64,000 bases of DNA, taken from contig JAILWY010000013.1 in the NCBI GenBank assembly GCA_022113835.1, positions 1 through 64,000 of the forward strand, read 5' to 3'. Below, piece by piece: positions 11,516-23,235 of the stretch (positions are counted from its first letter, which is position 1; the number at the start of each line of letters is the position of its first letter). The stretch comes from Atopsyche davidsoni. Taxonomy: Eukaryota; Arthropoda; Insecta; Trichoptera; Hydrobiosidae. Under the pieces are notes generated by a model that had not been told where the DNA came from, searched no databases, and saw nothing but the letters and a program-made list of their open reading frames with translations. Made by a program: the position numbers and the translations under genes.

Positions 11516-14500
11516 ATTACAGGCATCCTGATTGCAAGGCCCTTCAATATGATGAGGTTTTGCCATCTGCTTCGGTCGTTCTTGTTGTTCATAATGAAAT
11601 CCTATCTCTTGTATTAAGAACTATATGGAGTGTTATTAATACCGGTGGTCGATATTTGAAAGAAATAGTTGTAATTGATGACCTATCTGATTATAAACCA
11701 TTGTTGGGAAAATTAGACTATTATATTAAATCTCGGTTTCCCAAAAACATGATTATTTTTCACCGTCTGAAAGAAAGGTTAGATAATGAAGACCTTTTGG
11801 TATTATTTACTGACTTGCTTGTTTGTTGTATAATTGTTTTTCAAAATAACCCTAATTAATATCTAATTATTTTATAATTATCAATCAATCTAGACTACAC
11901 TTTAATAATTTTGAAATATATTAGGTCTGGGTTGATTCGTGCCCGCTTAGCAGGAGCTCGATTAGCCACGGGAGATGTCATAGTATTTGTGGACTGTCAC
12001 TGCGAGGGGACAGTGGATTGGTTGAGGCCGCTGCTTCATCGGATCAAGCAAGACAGACGAGCAGTGCTTGTTCCAATTATTGATTCAATTGATTCCAAAA
12101 CCTTATTTTACTCATCCTTTTTGGAATATCAAGTAAGTTTTCTTAGGCTATGTTTAAGAAGATTCTAATGTTAGCTTTGGAATGTTATATGTAATATTAA
12201 TATTATAATTTTTTTTAATTGCAGATCGGAGGCTTTAAGCTTACGGGTAGTTTTGATTGGATACTGGTAAGTGAAAGAGAGAAGGCTAGAAAAGGAAGTG
12301 ACACCGCTCCTGCTAGGTATGAAAAAATCTTTCTATAAATATAAAATTGCAATTAATTCGCCATCTAAATAAATCATCTAGGTTATTTTTTTTTCCATAA
12401 CAAATGCTTTCAGAACTCCTACGATGGCTGGTGGATTGTTTGCAATGGAGCGCAACTATTTCTGGGAGATTGGATCCTATGATGAAAAGATGGAAGGCTG
12501 GGGAGGGGAGAATATTGAAATGAGCTTCAGGATCTGGCAATGTAAATAATCTTTTTGTATTTAAAAAATAAATATATTGTATGGTATTTACAATGATTCT
12601 TTCTTAAATGTGGAATCTTTGCAAATAGAATCGGTGATCTATCTAGAACTGTTATCATGTATTCGCCAAAAGCTTCTTGTAGAGTTATTTTATAATTTTG
12701 TTTTTAGGCGGTGGCATCATGGAGACAATTCCATGTTCTCATATTGGTCATGTCTTCCGGAAATTCCATCCTTATAAAATTCCCAATAATAAAGATACCT
12801 ATAGTAAGATCCTATACTTATTCATCGTAAAAAGTTCAGTAAAAATATTGTATTTCATGTATGCATGTTAATATATAATTTAATATATTTAGGTATAAAT
12901 ACGGCTCGCCTAGCTCTGGTCTGGATGGACGACTACGCAAAGTTTTTCTTCTTGGGTCGTGAATATTTAATGGTACATAAACATTACTTATAATAGCAAC
13001 ATTAAACTGTTCAAGGAACTGTTGATAATACGTTATAAATGGATTTCATAATCTAATATATATAATAGCCATTGTGTGTTTGTATGTGTGTATGTTTCGA
13101 TTTTTGGTTTTCTATAGAATATCTTAAAAGATACAACGCTGATTTTTTGCACATAAGTTAAGTAAATTTTTCCGCAGCTATGTGCCGAATTTCAAGACGA
13201 TAGGATAATATTTTCATTTATAAACTATAAAATATGCTTTAGCGAATTTCAATATGTACGAATTATAGGATTCAGTTCTTCGCCGCAAGAATTTCAAATT
13301 TAGAACTTTTACAAAAAAATACATTTCCAGTTTGTCAGTTTGACACAAGTGCCATCTCTATTTTTTTTATCAAAATTGCATTAGAAATTATGAACCACAT
13401 CATTAAGGCAGTTGCTCAGTGCATTACCTGGCGAAATCGTGTCATTTAATTGTCACTTTATTTTTCTATATCGAAATGATTAAGATAATTATTTTTTTTC
13501 CGATTGAATTGTAGGAATTTGGAGATTCATCTGGCCCATTTTACAAGAGTCCTAAACATTTAAAAGTTTTTTTTTAAATTGAAATTAAAAGATTAAATAT
13601 AAACCATGTGCGCCATATTATTTTAAAAAATGACACGATTGGGCTGTCTCTGGTGTCTGGTTGGCACACCAGAGGGCAGTCCATTACCTGGCGAAATCGT
13701 GTCATTTAATTAATTTAATTGTCACTTTATTTTGCTATATCGAAAGTTGATTTTTTTACACAGTATTGAAAAAACTATAAATTATATTTATCTAATTTTT
13801 ACTATTTAATTAACGTCCATTTTTAGGGTAAAATAAAATCTTAAATATGTTGAAAAATTGGTTAAAATGACGACTTTTCAAAACCAAAGTTTGTTAAAGA
13901 TTTTTTTTTTTAATTTTAAAATTAATAAGACGCACATGGTTTATATTTAATCTTTTAATTCCAATTGAAAAAAAGACTTTTAAATGTTTAGGATTCTTGG
14001 AAAATGTACCAGACGAATCTCCAAATTCCTACATTTTAATCGGAAAAACACATATTTATCATATTAATAGTATATTTATAAGAAATAAAAATATATTATG
14101 TTCAGAAGAAGGGATGTACCAAACTTTTTACATTTAAATCTTATTGATTGATGCAGTCGATTTTTCGCAAAACGGACTAGAAAATGATAAAAAAAAAACT
14201 CGATTATGGGACCTAGACCCTTAATAACTCAAAATAACACCGTCTACGCACAGAAAACGTAATTCAACAAGAATTTCACAATTGAACATGATAAAGACTG
14301 CATCAAATAAAGAACAGTGCAGTGAAAAGTGATGCGTTGTTTGTGACACGAAATGTGACATAAATGTCAAGCAATGAGTTGGAAGGAAAACGTGAGCAGC
14401 GTCTTCTTAAAATTCGAGTACGCGCATCGACCTCAAGACAAAAAGAAACTGATGCACAGCGAACGCTGCGTTTGTCTTCGGATTAATTAGTGTGACCTGT

Positions 14501-16202
14501 CGATTCTGCAATGCTTTACATTATCAAGCAGAAAACTCATCAGATGGAAAGTTCAACGATTATTATCACAAAGGTAAAGTGAAACTACCAGCAAGGCCTA
14601 TTTCCCCAGTATATTTAAAGGATATTTATAATTGAAATTTCAAGAGAAAAATAAGATCATACAATAACAGTATATCTTTTGCATCAATGGGAGCTAAATT
14701 AACAGTGGGCCACTCTGCTTCAAAGTTCAAGGCCAAGTATATCACAGAACTTCATCCAACTGATGGTACAAAATGAAAGCAATTATTCATCTTATTATGT
14801 TCAAACACCATTGCATCGTTCATCGAATGCGCGTCATTCTATGACGGGATACATTTCTAGTTATGTTATATTTTCTACCGAAATATGATTTATTACAAGT
14901 CAACTACAAATTTAACTATAGAGCGTTATTTATTTTCAGAACACTAGTCTGATTGGAGACATCAGTGAACGCAAAAAACTTCGGGAAAGACTTCAGTGCA
15001 AGTCATTTGATTGGTTTCTGGATAACGTTTATCCAGAAAAATTTATACCCAACAAACATGTTACAGGATGGGGAAGGTAATATATTTTCACACTCATTAA
15101 CCCAGCTTGTCACAATTCATCCATATTTTTAAACAAGTTATTATTGTGTTGTGTATGTTTCTATTAACTTGAGAAGTAGTTTTTGTTTTTCACGAGTCTC
15201 ACAAAAATATTCAGCAATATGAATCGATTATACAATTCTTTCAAATTTAAAGTGTTGGATAGATTTCAGAACCCCAAGACTAACTTATGTCTTGACTCTA
15301 TGGGGGGAGATCCGGAACATCTAGGGGGCGTGGGGTTATACATCTGCCATAAAACGCTGATGCACCCACAGTTGTACAGCCTAACATTGGAAGGAACAAT
15401 AAGAACTGAAGAAAAGTGCATACAAGTCCCACAGAAATCGTAAGAGTCATTATTAAGAACTATTCAAAATCAATACATTGATGTTTTTTGTTTCTTAGGT
15501 CTAAATAACAAATGAACTCATTAACTTTTTTACTTGAGATAAATAACCACTATTTATTTTACTTAGCGATGCCATTAGTAGTTTTTAATGGCACTTCTGG
15601 GTTAAATGGCTTTATTATTGTTGTTAGCGGTTGACCTTGCTGAAATGTTAGAAAATATATTTCTCGACTAATGCATGTATTTAAAATATATATTTTTTGG
15701 CTTTTCAGAAATGCAAATTCGAATGGTCGAATTCTTTTCATATCAATCTGCGAATCTGGAAAAAGTGACCAGGTTAAGATAATTTAGAATAGTAGAAAAA
15801 ACCACAAGCAAAATATTTATTGATAACATTATACATAACATGAATGGAATTTTCTAGAAATGGAGACAGTTGCCTAGTGGTCAGATTCAGCACATTGAGA
15901 GTCAACTGTGTCTAGATGCAACTGGACTGAAAAGTAGCGATAACATTTTAGTTCAAACTTGTGTTGACGGAAATCCTCATCAAATATGGAATATTGAATT
16001 TGATAGTACCAATAACTCTGGTAACCCAGCTAAAGGTATAAATATTGAAAATATTAGGTAACAATTTATTATTCCTGCTACTATTGGTAACTTTTTATTA
16101 GTGGACAAGCCTTGCAATGAAGTTGTCGTCACTGTAAATTAAAATAAAACGTTTGTTTTTCATTTCAGAAAACCATATCCTAGAATTGAAATGAAGTGGT
16201 AA
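11516..16202 (+). CDS. Polypeptide N-acetylgalactosaminyltransferase (GALNT/pgant), 5' exons missing
   Basis: Family members add the first GalNAc to Ser/Thr of secreted proteins in the Golgi. Eleven exons join in frame (492 codons): 11516-11777, 11925-12132, 12225-12316, 12414-12541, 12708-12803, 12893-12972, 14940-15076, 15263-15439, 15709-15772, 15858-16057 and 16169-16202. The protein opens at YRHPDC and then [10 protein letters not shown]. It has the metal-binding DxH as DCHCEG (usually DSH or DAH), the [11 protein letters not shown] motif, the [17 protein letters not shown]al/GalNAc-T motif split across an intron, [10 protein letters not shown], and a C-terminal ricin-type lectin domain ([16 protein letters not shown]). 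The transmembrane N-terminus is not seen. The last junction is ambiguous: a donor at 16036 would give a slightly different tail. A Helitron occupies the intron at 12973-14939. AATAAA at 16347-16352 may be the polyadenylation signal. Confidence 0.88.
13052..14860 (+). mobile_element. Non-autonomous Helitron inside a GALNT intron
   Basis: The element starts with TC (TCTAATATATATAATAGCC) after an A at 13051 and ends with CTAG at 14857-14860 before a T at 14861, which is the Helitron A|T target. A 3' hairpin, CGTCA-TTCTA-TGACG (14832-14846), lies 10 nt before the CTAG. The 5' 300 bp match the fragment starting at 51488. Its interior contains an inverted pair (about 13497-13620 against 13920-14060), suggesting internal rearrangement. 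No Rep or helicase coding capacity remains. Confidence 0.8.
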
Positions 16203-16209
16203 TTACTCG

Positions 16210-16552
16210 ATAAAGAAGTCAATAACACATGAAAGTGATTTGTTTTTAGAAAAATTAATTTATATTATAATTTTTCATAAATTCACTTAATATACATAGA
16301 TTTAAAACAAACTGACTTTTATTGACTTACCAAAGGTTTTATTCAAAATAAATATGACGATATATATTGGAGATATTTTAAACAAAAAATAAATATTAAA
16401 TTTTATCAATGCTAATAAAAAATAAATGTGCTGCAAATACAAAGAAAAGAAAGTTTAAATTTGCTCTGAAGTGATTGGTAAGATGTTTGAGCATTTACAA
16501 TATTTGTATTATTTCATCATCAAATAAACAATTTTTTTATTTGATGCTGAGA
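16210..16552. other. 3' UTR and intergenic AT-rich DNA
   Basis: It holds AATAAA at 16347-16352 and nothing else recognised. Confidence 0.5.
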
Positions 16553-16553
16553 G

Positions 16554-16638
16554 ATGGCCGTTCCACCTGTCTGCTCCCAGGGTGCACCACGTGGAGGTAT
16601 GAGTCCGGCTTCTCACCCCAACCTAACCTTACCTAACC
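16554..16638 (-). mobile_element. 5'-end stub of a second telomere-type retroelement plus CCTAA repeats
   Basis: About 65 bp (16573-16620) closely match 17689-17740, which is the 5' end of the neighbouring element. They are followed by CCTAACCTTACCTAACC. The stub therefore represents the start of another head-to-tail unit, truncated near 16553. Confidence 0.6.
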
Positions 16639-17740
16639 TTTTTTTTTTTTTTTTTTTTGTTGTGGCATTTGCAACCCGCACCCAGGTCCTGGTAAACATA
16701 CTACTACTGAGTTGCGGGAGCGTATCCTTTTATTCAGGCCTCCTTGAAGGCATAAAAAGAGGAGAAAAAACATATACAGAATATAAGGAACATACAGACG
16801 ATATATGGAAAAAACTGGTCTTCTTAGGCCTTCAAGGACCTTCTTCGTGTCTCGTCCTCTTGTGCTCCCGCCGCTGGGTAGCAGCGGGCCCAGAAGAGTA
16901 AGCTGTTCTTTCTTGCTCGATGCGCTCGCGGGAGTCGTGCGGATGGGAGAAGTAATCCGCACGTAATCCGCTGTCCGCTCCCTGGTGCCCTCCTTGGGCG
17001 GCGCGCATCAGGCCCTTCCCTGGTGTTGGTGGTCTCTTTTCGTTGGGCGTCAGGGCCCAGCGGTTGGGCCGCTGGTGGGCTCCCTGTCGCGACTGTGTTT
17101 TCTCCTGGCCTTCGGTTCCTGCCACAGGCGCTGCGGCGGGACCCGGAGACGCTGTTCCGTATTGCCCGGGTGCTCGCGGAAGACGTACGGATGGGTGAGA
17201 TCCGGACGCCTAACACTTTCCGCTCCGTAGTGCCCTCCTTGGGCGGCGCACGTTGGGCCGTTCTCTGGTACTGGTGGCGGTCTAGACCTCCGTGTCAAGG
17301 CCCAGCGGCTGAGTCACTGGTGGGCTCCCTGTCACGGATGTCTCCTTCTTCGGTCTGGTCTTCTCCTGCTGTCGCTCGAGCGCGACTGGTCCGGAGGTCG
17401 CCCGGGTGCTGGCGATAGGCGCTCGGGCGAACCACTGCCCGGGCGCCGCACGCGCTGTCCGCTCCTTGGGGGCCCTCCTCGGGGCGGCGCACGTCGGGCC
17501 TTTCTCGTGTCGGGGCACACTGCCCGTGGTGCGCGACAGGCCCCAGCGATTTGCATCGCTGGGTGGGCTCCCTGACGCGGCTGAGTCTCCATCCATAGAG
17601 GCGTTTTGGATGGAGAACCCGGTTGCGTCTCAGGTTAGCAGCGGCAGGGCGGTCGGCTGGGATTAGTCAGCCGTCGCCGCCCGACCGCTCCCAGGGTACA
17701 CCGCGAGGAGGTCTGAGTCCGGCTTCGCACCCCAACCTTG
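16639..17740 (-). mobile_element. Short GC-rich non-LTR-like element ending in poly(A), flanked by telomeric repeats
   Basis: The minus-strand 3' end is a 20-nt poly(A) (T run 16639-16658) that joins GGTTAGG-type repeats. The 5' end, near 17740, again touches (CCTAA)3. The 3' region differs from that of the R1-clade element next door. No RT or ORF1 is left: the 1.1 kb is 3' UTR plus a repetitive GC-rich 5' region. It looks like an internally deleted TRAS/SART-like element or a non-autonomous parasite of one. Confidence 0.6.
16983..17690 (-). repeat. Three tandem units of about 240 bp in the element 5' region
   Basis: Landmarks recur at 16989, 17231 and 17468 (GCCCTCCTTGGGCGGCGC and variants), each followed about 75 bp on by GGCCCAGCG...CTGGTGGGCTCCCTG. 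This gives periods of 242 and 237 bp. Tandem 5' repeats are common in R1-clade elements and often carry promoter activity. Confidence 0.75.
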
Positions 17741-17757
17741 CCTAACCTAACCTAACC
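17741..17757. repeat. Telomeric-type (CCTAA)3 between two retroelements
   Basis: CCTAACCTAACCTAACC joins directly to the 22-nt T run of the next element. CCTAA is the complement of the ancestral insect telomere repeat TTAGG. Confidence 0.85.
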
Positions 17758-18059
17758 TTTTTTTTTTTTTTTTTTTTTTCCCCGCAGCTTGGCCCACAGT
17801 TGTATTACTCGAGGCTGCGGGGGCGTCTCTTTATTTTTCTCCTGCACAGCCTTCAAATTAAAAAAAAAAATACAGTAAAAAAACAAAAAAAGCTGAAAAG
17901 TAAGCATCTTTCTCTGCGGGGAGGATCCCCGCAGGCATTTCATCAACTCATATGCTGCATTCCTGTAAAGGGGGAAGAGGCAGCATATTACACATTACAG
18001 CATATTACACAAAAAATAAAGGATCTTCCGTCTTCATGCTTCCTGTAGAGGGGGGCGAG

Positions 18060-18728
18060 TCACGAAGACGGGTCACGGCGGTTGGGAGGGGCTCGCTTGC
18101 CGAGCCCTTTTCGGCACTCTTTTGCCTTGTGCCCGGGTCGGCCGCAGGTGAAGCACTGCTTGCTCTTGTCCGGGCCTCTGCAGTTTGGCGCGGCGTGGCC
18201 GAAGCCGAGGCACCTGAAACATCTAGTGATTATCAGGTGCTCTCGCACTCGGCAGCTGACCCATCCGACGCGGATCTTGCCGGCTGTCAGGACGGTCTTC
18301 GCGGCGTCTGTCGGGACATCGACCTGGCCCGTTCTGGTGCCGTTTCGGGCCGGGAGGAACTTGACAGCTCCGACCGCGTCCGGCGTATACCCGGCCTGCG
18401 CCGCTAGCGCGGTGGTCAGCGCGTCTTCCGTCGTCGACTCGTCGAGGTTGTGAACCTCGACGGTCAAGGTCGTGCCGAGGCTCTTGACGCTGGCGTTCTC
18501 ACCCAGAACGCCGGCTACCGCCTTGGCAAATTTGATCGCCGTATCGGCATTCGCCCCGTCAAGCTCGACCACGATGTGGCCTGCGCGGGTCTTGCGGACA
18601 GTCCGGACGTTGGCGCCTTGCTCGTCCGGCCTGACCGCAGTCTTTACCGCGGAGATCGTCTCTGCAGCGGTCTTTCCATTGAGGGGACGTATTTCCACGG
18701 CTGGCATTTTCCGCGCCGGGAACCGCAT
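18060..18728 (-). CDS. ORF1 (gag-like) protein, C-terminal part, with CCHC zinc knuckles
   Basis: The 222-codon frame starts at an ATG at 18728. Two adjacent zinc knuckles lie near the C-terminus, CFRCLGFGHAAPNC and CFTCGRPGHKAKEC, as in R1-clade ORF1 proteins, which bind element RNA and direct it to target chromatin. The N-terminal part of ORF1 lies upstream in another frame (about 18730-19340). It is rich in Ala/Thr because of GCT/GTT-type triplet runs at about 18828-18975. A frameshift near 18730 thus breaks the full protein. Confidence 0.75.
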   Translation of the reverse strand: MRFPARKMPAVEIRPLNGKTAAETISAVKTAVRPDEQGANVRTVRKTRAGHIVVELDGANADTAIKFAKAVAGVLGENASVKSLGTTLTVEVHNLDESTTEDALTTALAAQAGYTPDAVGAVKFLPARNGTRTGQVDVPTDAAKTVLTAGKIRVGWVSCRVREHLIITRCFRCLGFGHAAPNCRGPDKSKQCFTCGRPGHKAKECRKGLGKRAPPNRRDPSS

Positions 18729-19342
18729 TCTGGTCTGCGGGGGTTCAGGAGGGCGGCCCGCCTTTTGACGATGGTGAAGTCGCCGTCGTCGTTCTTCGCG
18801 GGGTCTGTTGTCACTGCCAACGGTGTTGCTGCTGCTGCTGCTGTTGATGGTGCTGCTGCTGCTGTTGGCGGTGCTGTTACTGCTTTTGTCCGCGGTGCTG
18901 CTGTCGGTGCCGCTGCCGTAGTCTTTTCGATTGCTGCTACAGTATTTTTCGTAGTTGCTGCTGCTGTCGCTGTTGCTGATGTTATCCTTGCAGCGAGGGA
19001 CGTTCTTCGGCTATGTTGTGGTTTGGTCATAGCTACCCCCGTTTTTTGGGAAGGGAGGGCACTTATGGACTTACGCGCAGGGACGGCTGCAGCCATGGCG
19101 TATGTCCCTGGTAGTGATGCCCTGGAAGTCGCTGGTCTGGGGTCGGGTCTGGGTGGAGGTACTGTGGGCGTCATGGCGTGTGTGGCGATGCGCCTGATCC
19201 ACAGGCGTGTAGCTGGGCGCAGTTTCTCGACGGCCGCCTTCAGCGTTCTGTTGGTGTTTGGCCTAACCGCCTTTTCCAACTCAGTGGTGAGTCTTTCCAG
19301 CTCACACACGAATTGGTCTGCCAATTGAAATCTGCCACTTCT

Positions 19343-19900
19343 GCACGGTCGTTGCCCTCGCGTTCGCGCGCGCGGTGTCGCGATTGTCGAGATGGCCTTT
19401 CGTTCCTCTGCGAGAAGGTCGATGAGCGGAATCCCCGCGAGCACGAGCGCCGCATCGGCCGATACCGTGCGGTATCTGCATATGACGCGGAGTGCCGCAC
19501 GCCGCTGCACGCTTCCTAGCATGCTGCGGTAGTGTGCCATCTGCATGCTCGGCGCCCAGACTTCAGCGCCGAAGAGCATTTGGGATTAGGCCACACTAGC
19601 GAGCAGCTTCCGCTTCTGTTGCTGCGGACCCTGCACGTTCAGCAGGATCCGCGATAGCGCGACGGTCCGATTTCTGCGGTGTGATGACCGCGTCGCCGAC
19701 GGTTATTCGCGGCGGCTCGTGCTTGCGCCTTCCTACGAGCATTACCGCCTCGGTCTTGTGCGCTGCCAGCTCCAGGTGGTGGTCCCCCAGTGCCTGGGCG
19801 ATCCTCCGCAGCGCTTCATTGAGATTGGCCTGCAGATCCGACATCTTTCTGGCGACGGCCACGACGCCGATGTCGTCCGCGAAGCCAACGTTTTGTGAGA
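19343..19900 (-). pseudogene. Reverse-transcriptase fragment (palm to thumb) of the same family
   Basis: The minus strand contains FADDIGVVAVARKMSDLQAN and AVITPQKS, then after an internal deletion MLFGAEVWAPS and VQRRAALRVICRYRTVSADA. These match the intact-frame copy at 1087-3013 almost residue for residue. It is joined at both ends to ORF1 sequence. Confidence 0.8.
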
Positions 19901-20379
19901 AGGGAGGATGCATACCGACTTTCGCGCAGGGACGGCTGTCACCATGGCATATGTCCCTGGTAGCGAGGCTCTTGAGGTCGCAGGTCTGGATGCTGGGGAG
20001 GTCTAGGTACGTGTGACGACACGCTTGACAAGCGTGTGGCCGGACCCAGCTTTTCGATGGCTGCCTTGAGCTCTAGATTTGTGTTCGGCCTAAGAGCTCA
20101 AGGCAAGCACTCGCTCCCTGGCAAATTGATAGTCGATTTCCGGTAGTCCTTATTCGAGCTGAGGTTCGTCGCCGGTGTCTGTCTAACTTTTGTTGAATTT
20201 GTATGTATCATTTTTGGACCCACGAGTAAAACACCGAATGCAGGTAATACAGAAGACTGTATTTTTGGTTGCGCCTGGTGACTGGCAAACCGCACCTCAT
20301 CAATCTTCAACAATGCAAAGAGAACGAGTAGACCGGTGGCTGGATTGTAATCTCTGTGTATCTTGGCGATCTCAGGTCG

Positions 20380-20610
20380 ATTTACCCAAAAATCACTTCA
20401 CCACCTCAACCACCGTCATCTGCCCCCAAACCAAGATCCCGCCGATCGCCACTTAGACGCTTCTCATCACTGAGAGTTTGTAAGTCAATCAGTGAATCCA
20501 AAAAAAATAAAAATCCCCTCAAGGGGATTGGCAACGACACCAGGGGTACTCTGTACAAGAAGGAACGCGAAGTAGCCAGAAGAAAAAATGTTGGGATGAT
20601 TATTGTACCC
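20380..20610 (+). mobile_element. 3' tail fragment of a Jockey-like non-LTR element
   Basis: The translation carries TKIPPI, LYQSI-like and GTLYKKERE pieces that match the C-terminus of the Jockey-like RT protein ending at 47194. An internal deletion separates 'SISESKK' from 'LKGIGND'. Confidence 0.6.
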
Positions 20611-20754
20611 CATCCCTAGTCATGAAGTACTTAAGAGCAAATACAGTATGTGTTATAATTTACAAATAAGCCAGCTACTGTTCCTTTAATAACTAGGATG
20701 TCTTGAAATATATAAACTCAGTAAAATCACTAAGTTTACCATCATGTTCACTGT

Positions 20755-20790
20755 CCTAACCTAACCTAACCTAACCCCCCCCCCCCCCCC
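20755..20790. repeat. (CCTAA)4 followed by a 16-base C run
   Basis: Four exact CCTAA units (20755-20774) run into 16 consecutive C (20775-20790). The complementary strand is a G16 tract next to TTAGG repeats, with strong G-quadruplex potential. Confidence 0.9.
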
Positions 20791-23105
20791 ACCACCGTTT
20801 TCTAGTTCTGATACCTATATATTTATTTAAATATTTATATATTTTAAAAATCAAAATTTGTTACATTTTTTATCTAAAATTTGTTAAATCTAAAACTTAA
20901 AAAAATGTCCTTTAATAAATAAAAAATATACGAAATATTTTACTCGTAATTCTTTATAAAAATTAGTACATTCATAAACAGATAATACTTTTTTTTAACT
21001 AAATATTTTAAAAATTTGATTTTAATCTATATAATTAATTTTAAAAACAATGAATTTGAAATAAGTTGCGAATAATTTATAAATTAATTAATTGATTGAT
21101 TTCCGTGCACATCACGCTGTATTCCACCTAATACCTAGATACAAGAAGGAAAACGTTTTATATTTCGTCAATTTTCTAGTGAATAAATAAATAAATAAAT
21201 ACACCAAAAAAAAGAAAATTTATAAAAGTTTTAACCGTCTTTCCTCCAAGCTCTTAATTTCAAAACAATTTCTTATAAATAATTGTCAATCAATCTCCAA
21301 TTATTTTCAACTCTATTTTGATAAAATAATTTACCCCCTCCCTCAAAAGCATCTATAGTACGAATTGTTAAATAATACACAATTTTCATACACAGTTTAT
21401 TCAAAATATTTTTATAAGCAATTAACAATGACTCCACAATACAAAAACAAATAATAATATTGATAAGAAAAAAAGGATAATAATAAATACAGAATAATTG
21501 GCAACCTTGAACCTTACACCTTACAAAAATTACAATAACAGGGTTCAACCGTTAATGTTATGTAACGTAAGCTCACCTATGGGAAATGATTTATTAGTAA
21601 TTTATCTGCACAGGTGAAGCGACGATTACAAAAATAAAAAAAAACAACTACTTGATATTACTTCAAAACATAAATAGTCTATTATTATCTCAAGGAACAT
21701 TAATTATTTAGATATTTACAATTGTCGATGGATATTTTATATTAACAAAAAAAAAAAAATATTGCTCAGTTTTCAATACAAGAATAAACAGTTTCAAAAC
21801 TAAAAACACTTGTTATAATACGTAAGTACTCACTCTGCGTTTGAACAGACATCGCTTCCTAAAGAATAACATATTGTCATCGCTTACTCAATACAAAAAA
21901 AAAAAAATCTGTAAAGTGAAATCAGCTGAAAGAAAACAAATGTAAAGAATTACTTTTATTGAAAAGATATTAATATATAACATAATTTGTCCAAGAAAAT
22001 GGGTAATCCCGGAAGATGAACAAATAGTAATTATTTAACACCTAGTGTAAAAAAAATTCAGGAATTTCTCAATAGACCCCAAATTTTCTACATTACTAAA
22101 AATATCACAGAAGATACGAGTCTTGGGTGCGAAGAAGAATCACTTGTGCTCGCCGCGTCACTGTGTAGCACAAGACATTTCCACCTAATACCTGTTTTAT
22201 AGTTGTGTTCCACATAGAGCTGGTAATCTTCAGTAATCTGAGGCCATTTTCTCTATAGCACAAACTTTTTGTATTTACAAATATAACATGATATGACATT
22301 TATAAAATTTTTAATTTTTAGAAAAAAAACACACAATTAAATAGGTACATATCTTTCTGTGAAACCCTTATGTAAATATTCAGGTATTATCATAAGTTCA
22401 TTGTTTGGATTGTGTCCAATTCTATATATATCTTTATAAAGAAATCCTAAACACTAAAAAATTAAAACACCACTTGGCAATGTCTCCTGAATGATGTCGC
22501 TAACTTTTCATTACATATAATAAACTATATTGCCATAAAATGTGAACTGTACTAATGTATGCATAACTTTTATTTATTTCTTTATTTCTGAGCAGTAATA
22601 TATATTGACGAAACGAGGGGCGCACTCCCTGGTGACTGTACCACAGGCAAGGCAGGGTGCACAACCATTCACACGCCATTTACACGAACTCTGTCTCCAG
22701 TAGAATAGAAAATAGTAAATGCAATTCATGTTTTTTACACAAAGTGTATACAGATCAAACATGAGTAACAGTGTACTAACCCAGATTTCTCAAACTACAT
22801 CCCTATGAAAGTGTTGACTGATTTATAAATATTTAGTATGAAAGGAATACCTTCTGATGAAAATGATAAAATAGCAGAAAATATCTACATTTCAAGAGTA
22901 GCCAGCCATACTAGAGCACATTAAACAAATCAAATTTCAATCAAAAAAGTGGTATGAAATTATGGAGTATTTGGCTACTGTATAATAAATTGATTACTAA
23001 AAAATTAAATTTGGCAAATCACAATAATTTCAAATGTTATATTAAGTAGCACTGTATATTTTTTTATTGACCAAAAATACTTTTTCAATGCAATAACTGT
23101 ATAGA
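20791..23105. other. AT-rich intergenic DNA downstream of two convergent genes
   Basis: No coding sequence is recognised. The minus strand has AATAAA at 23106-23111, about 125 bp past the stop of the GALNT7-like gene, and this is its likely polyadenylation signal. Confidence 0.5.
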
Positions 23106-23235
23106 TTTATTTTACTTATTAAAGTTGTAAAAAAATGAATAATTGAAGAATCCCATGAAATGTAGACTCTTGAGGCATGCTGCACTAGTGTTAAACACTC
23201 ATTACCCAAAATTTGTCAATCAGTCAGGAAGTGCA

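Larger units (their letters stand above)
17758..20160 (-). mobile_element. Rearranged R1-clade (TRAS/SART-like) element: ORF1 5' part - RT piece - ORF1 - 3' UTR - poly(A)
   Basis: Along the minus strand the order is an ORF1 N-terminal segment (about 20160-19890), an internal RT piece (about 19890-19343), a second ORF1 (about 19330-18060), the family 3' UTR and poly(A) at 17779-17758. ORF1 runs straight into the sequence that normally follows ORF2 (GLGKRAPPNRRD), so almost all of ORF2 has been removed there. The RT piece also lacks about 100 bp compared with the copy at 1087-3013. It is a composite of at least two copies and cannot be autonomous. Confidence 0.75.
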
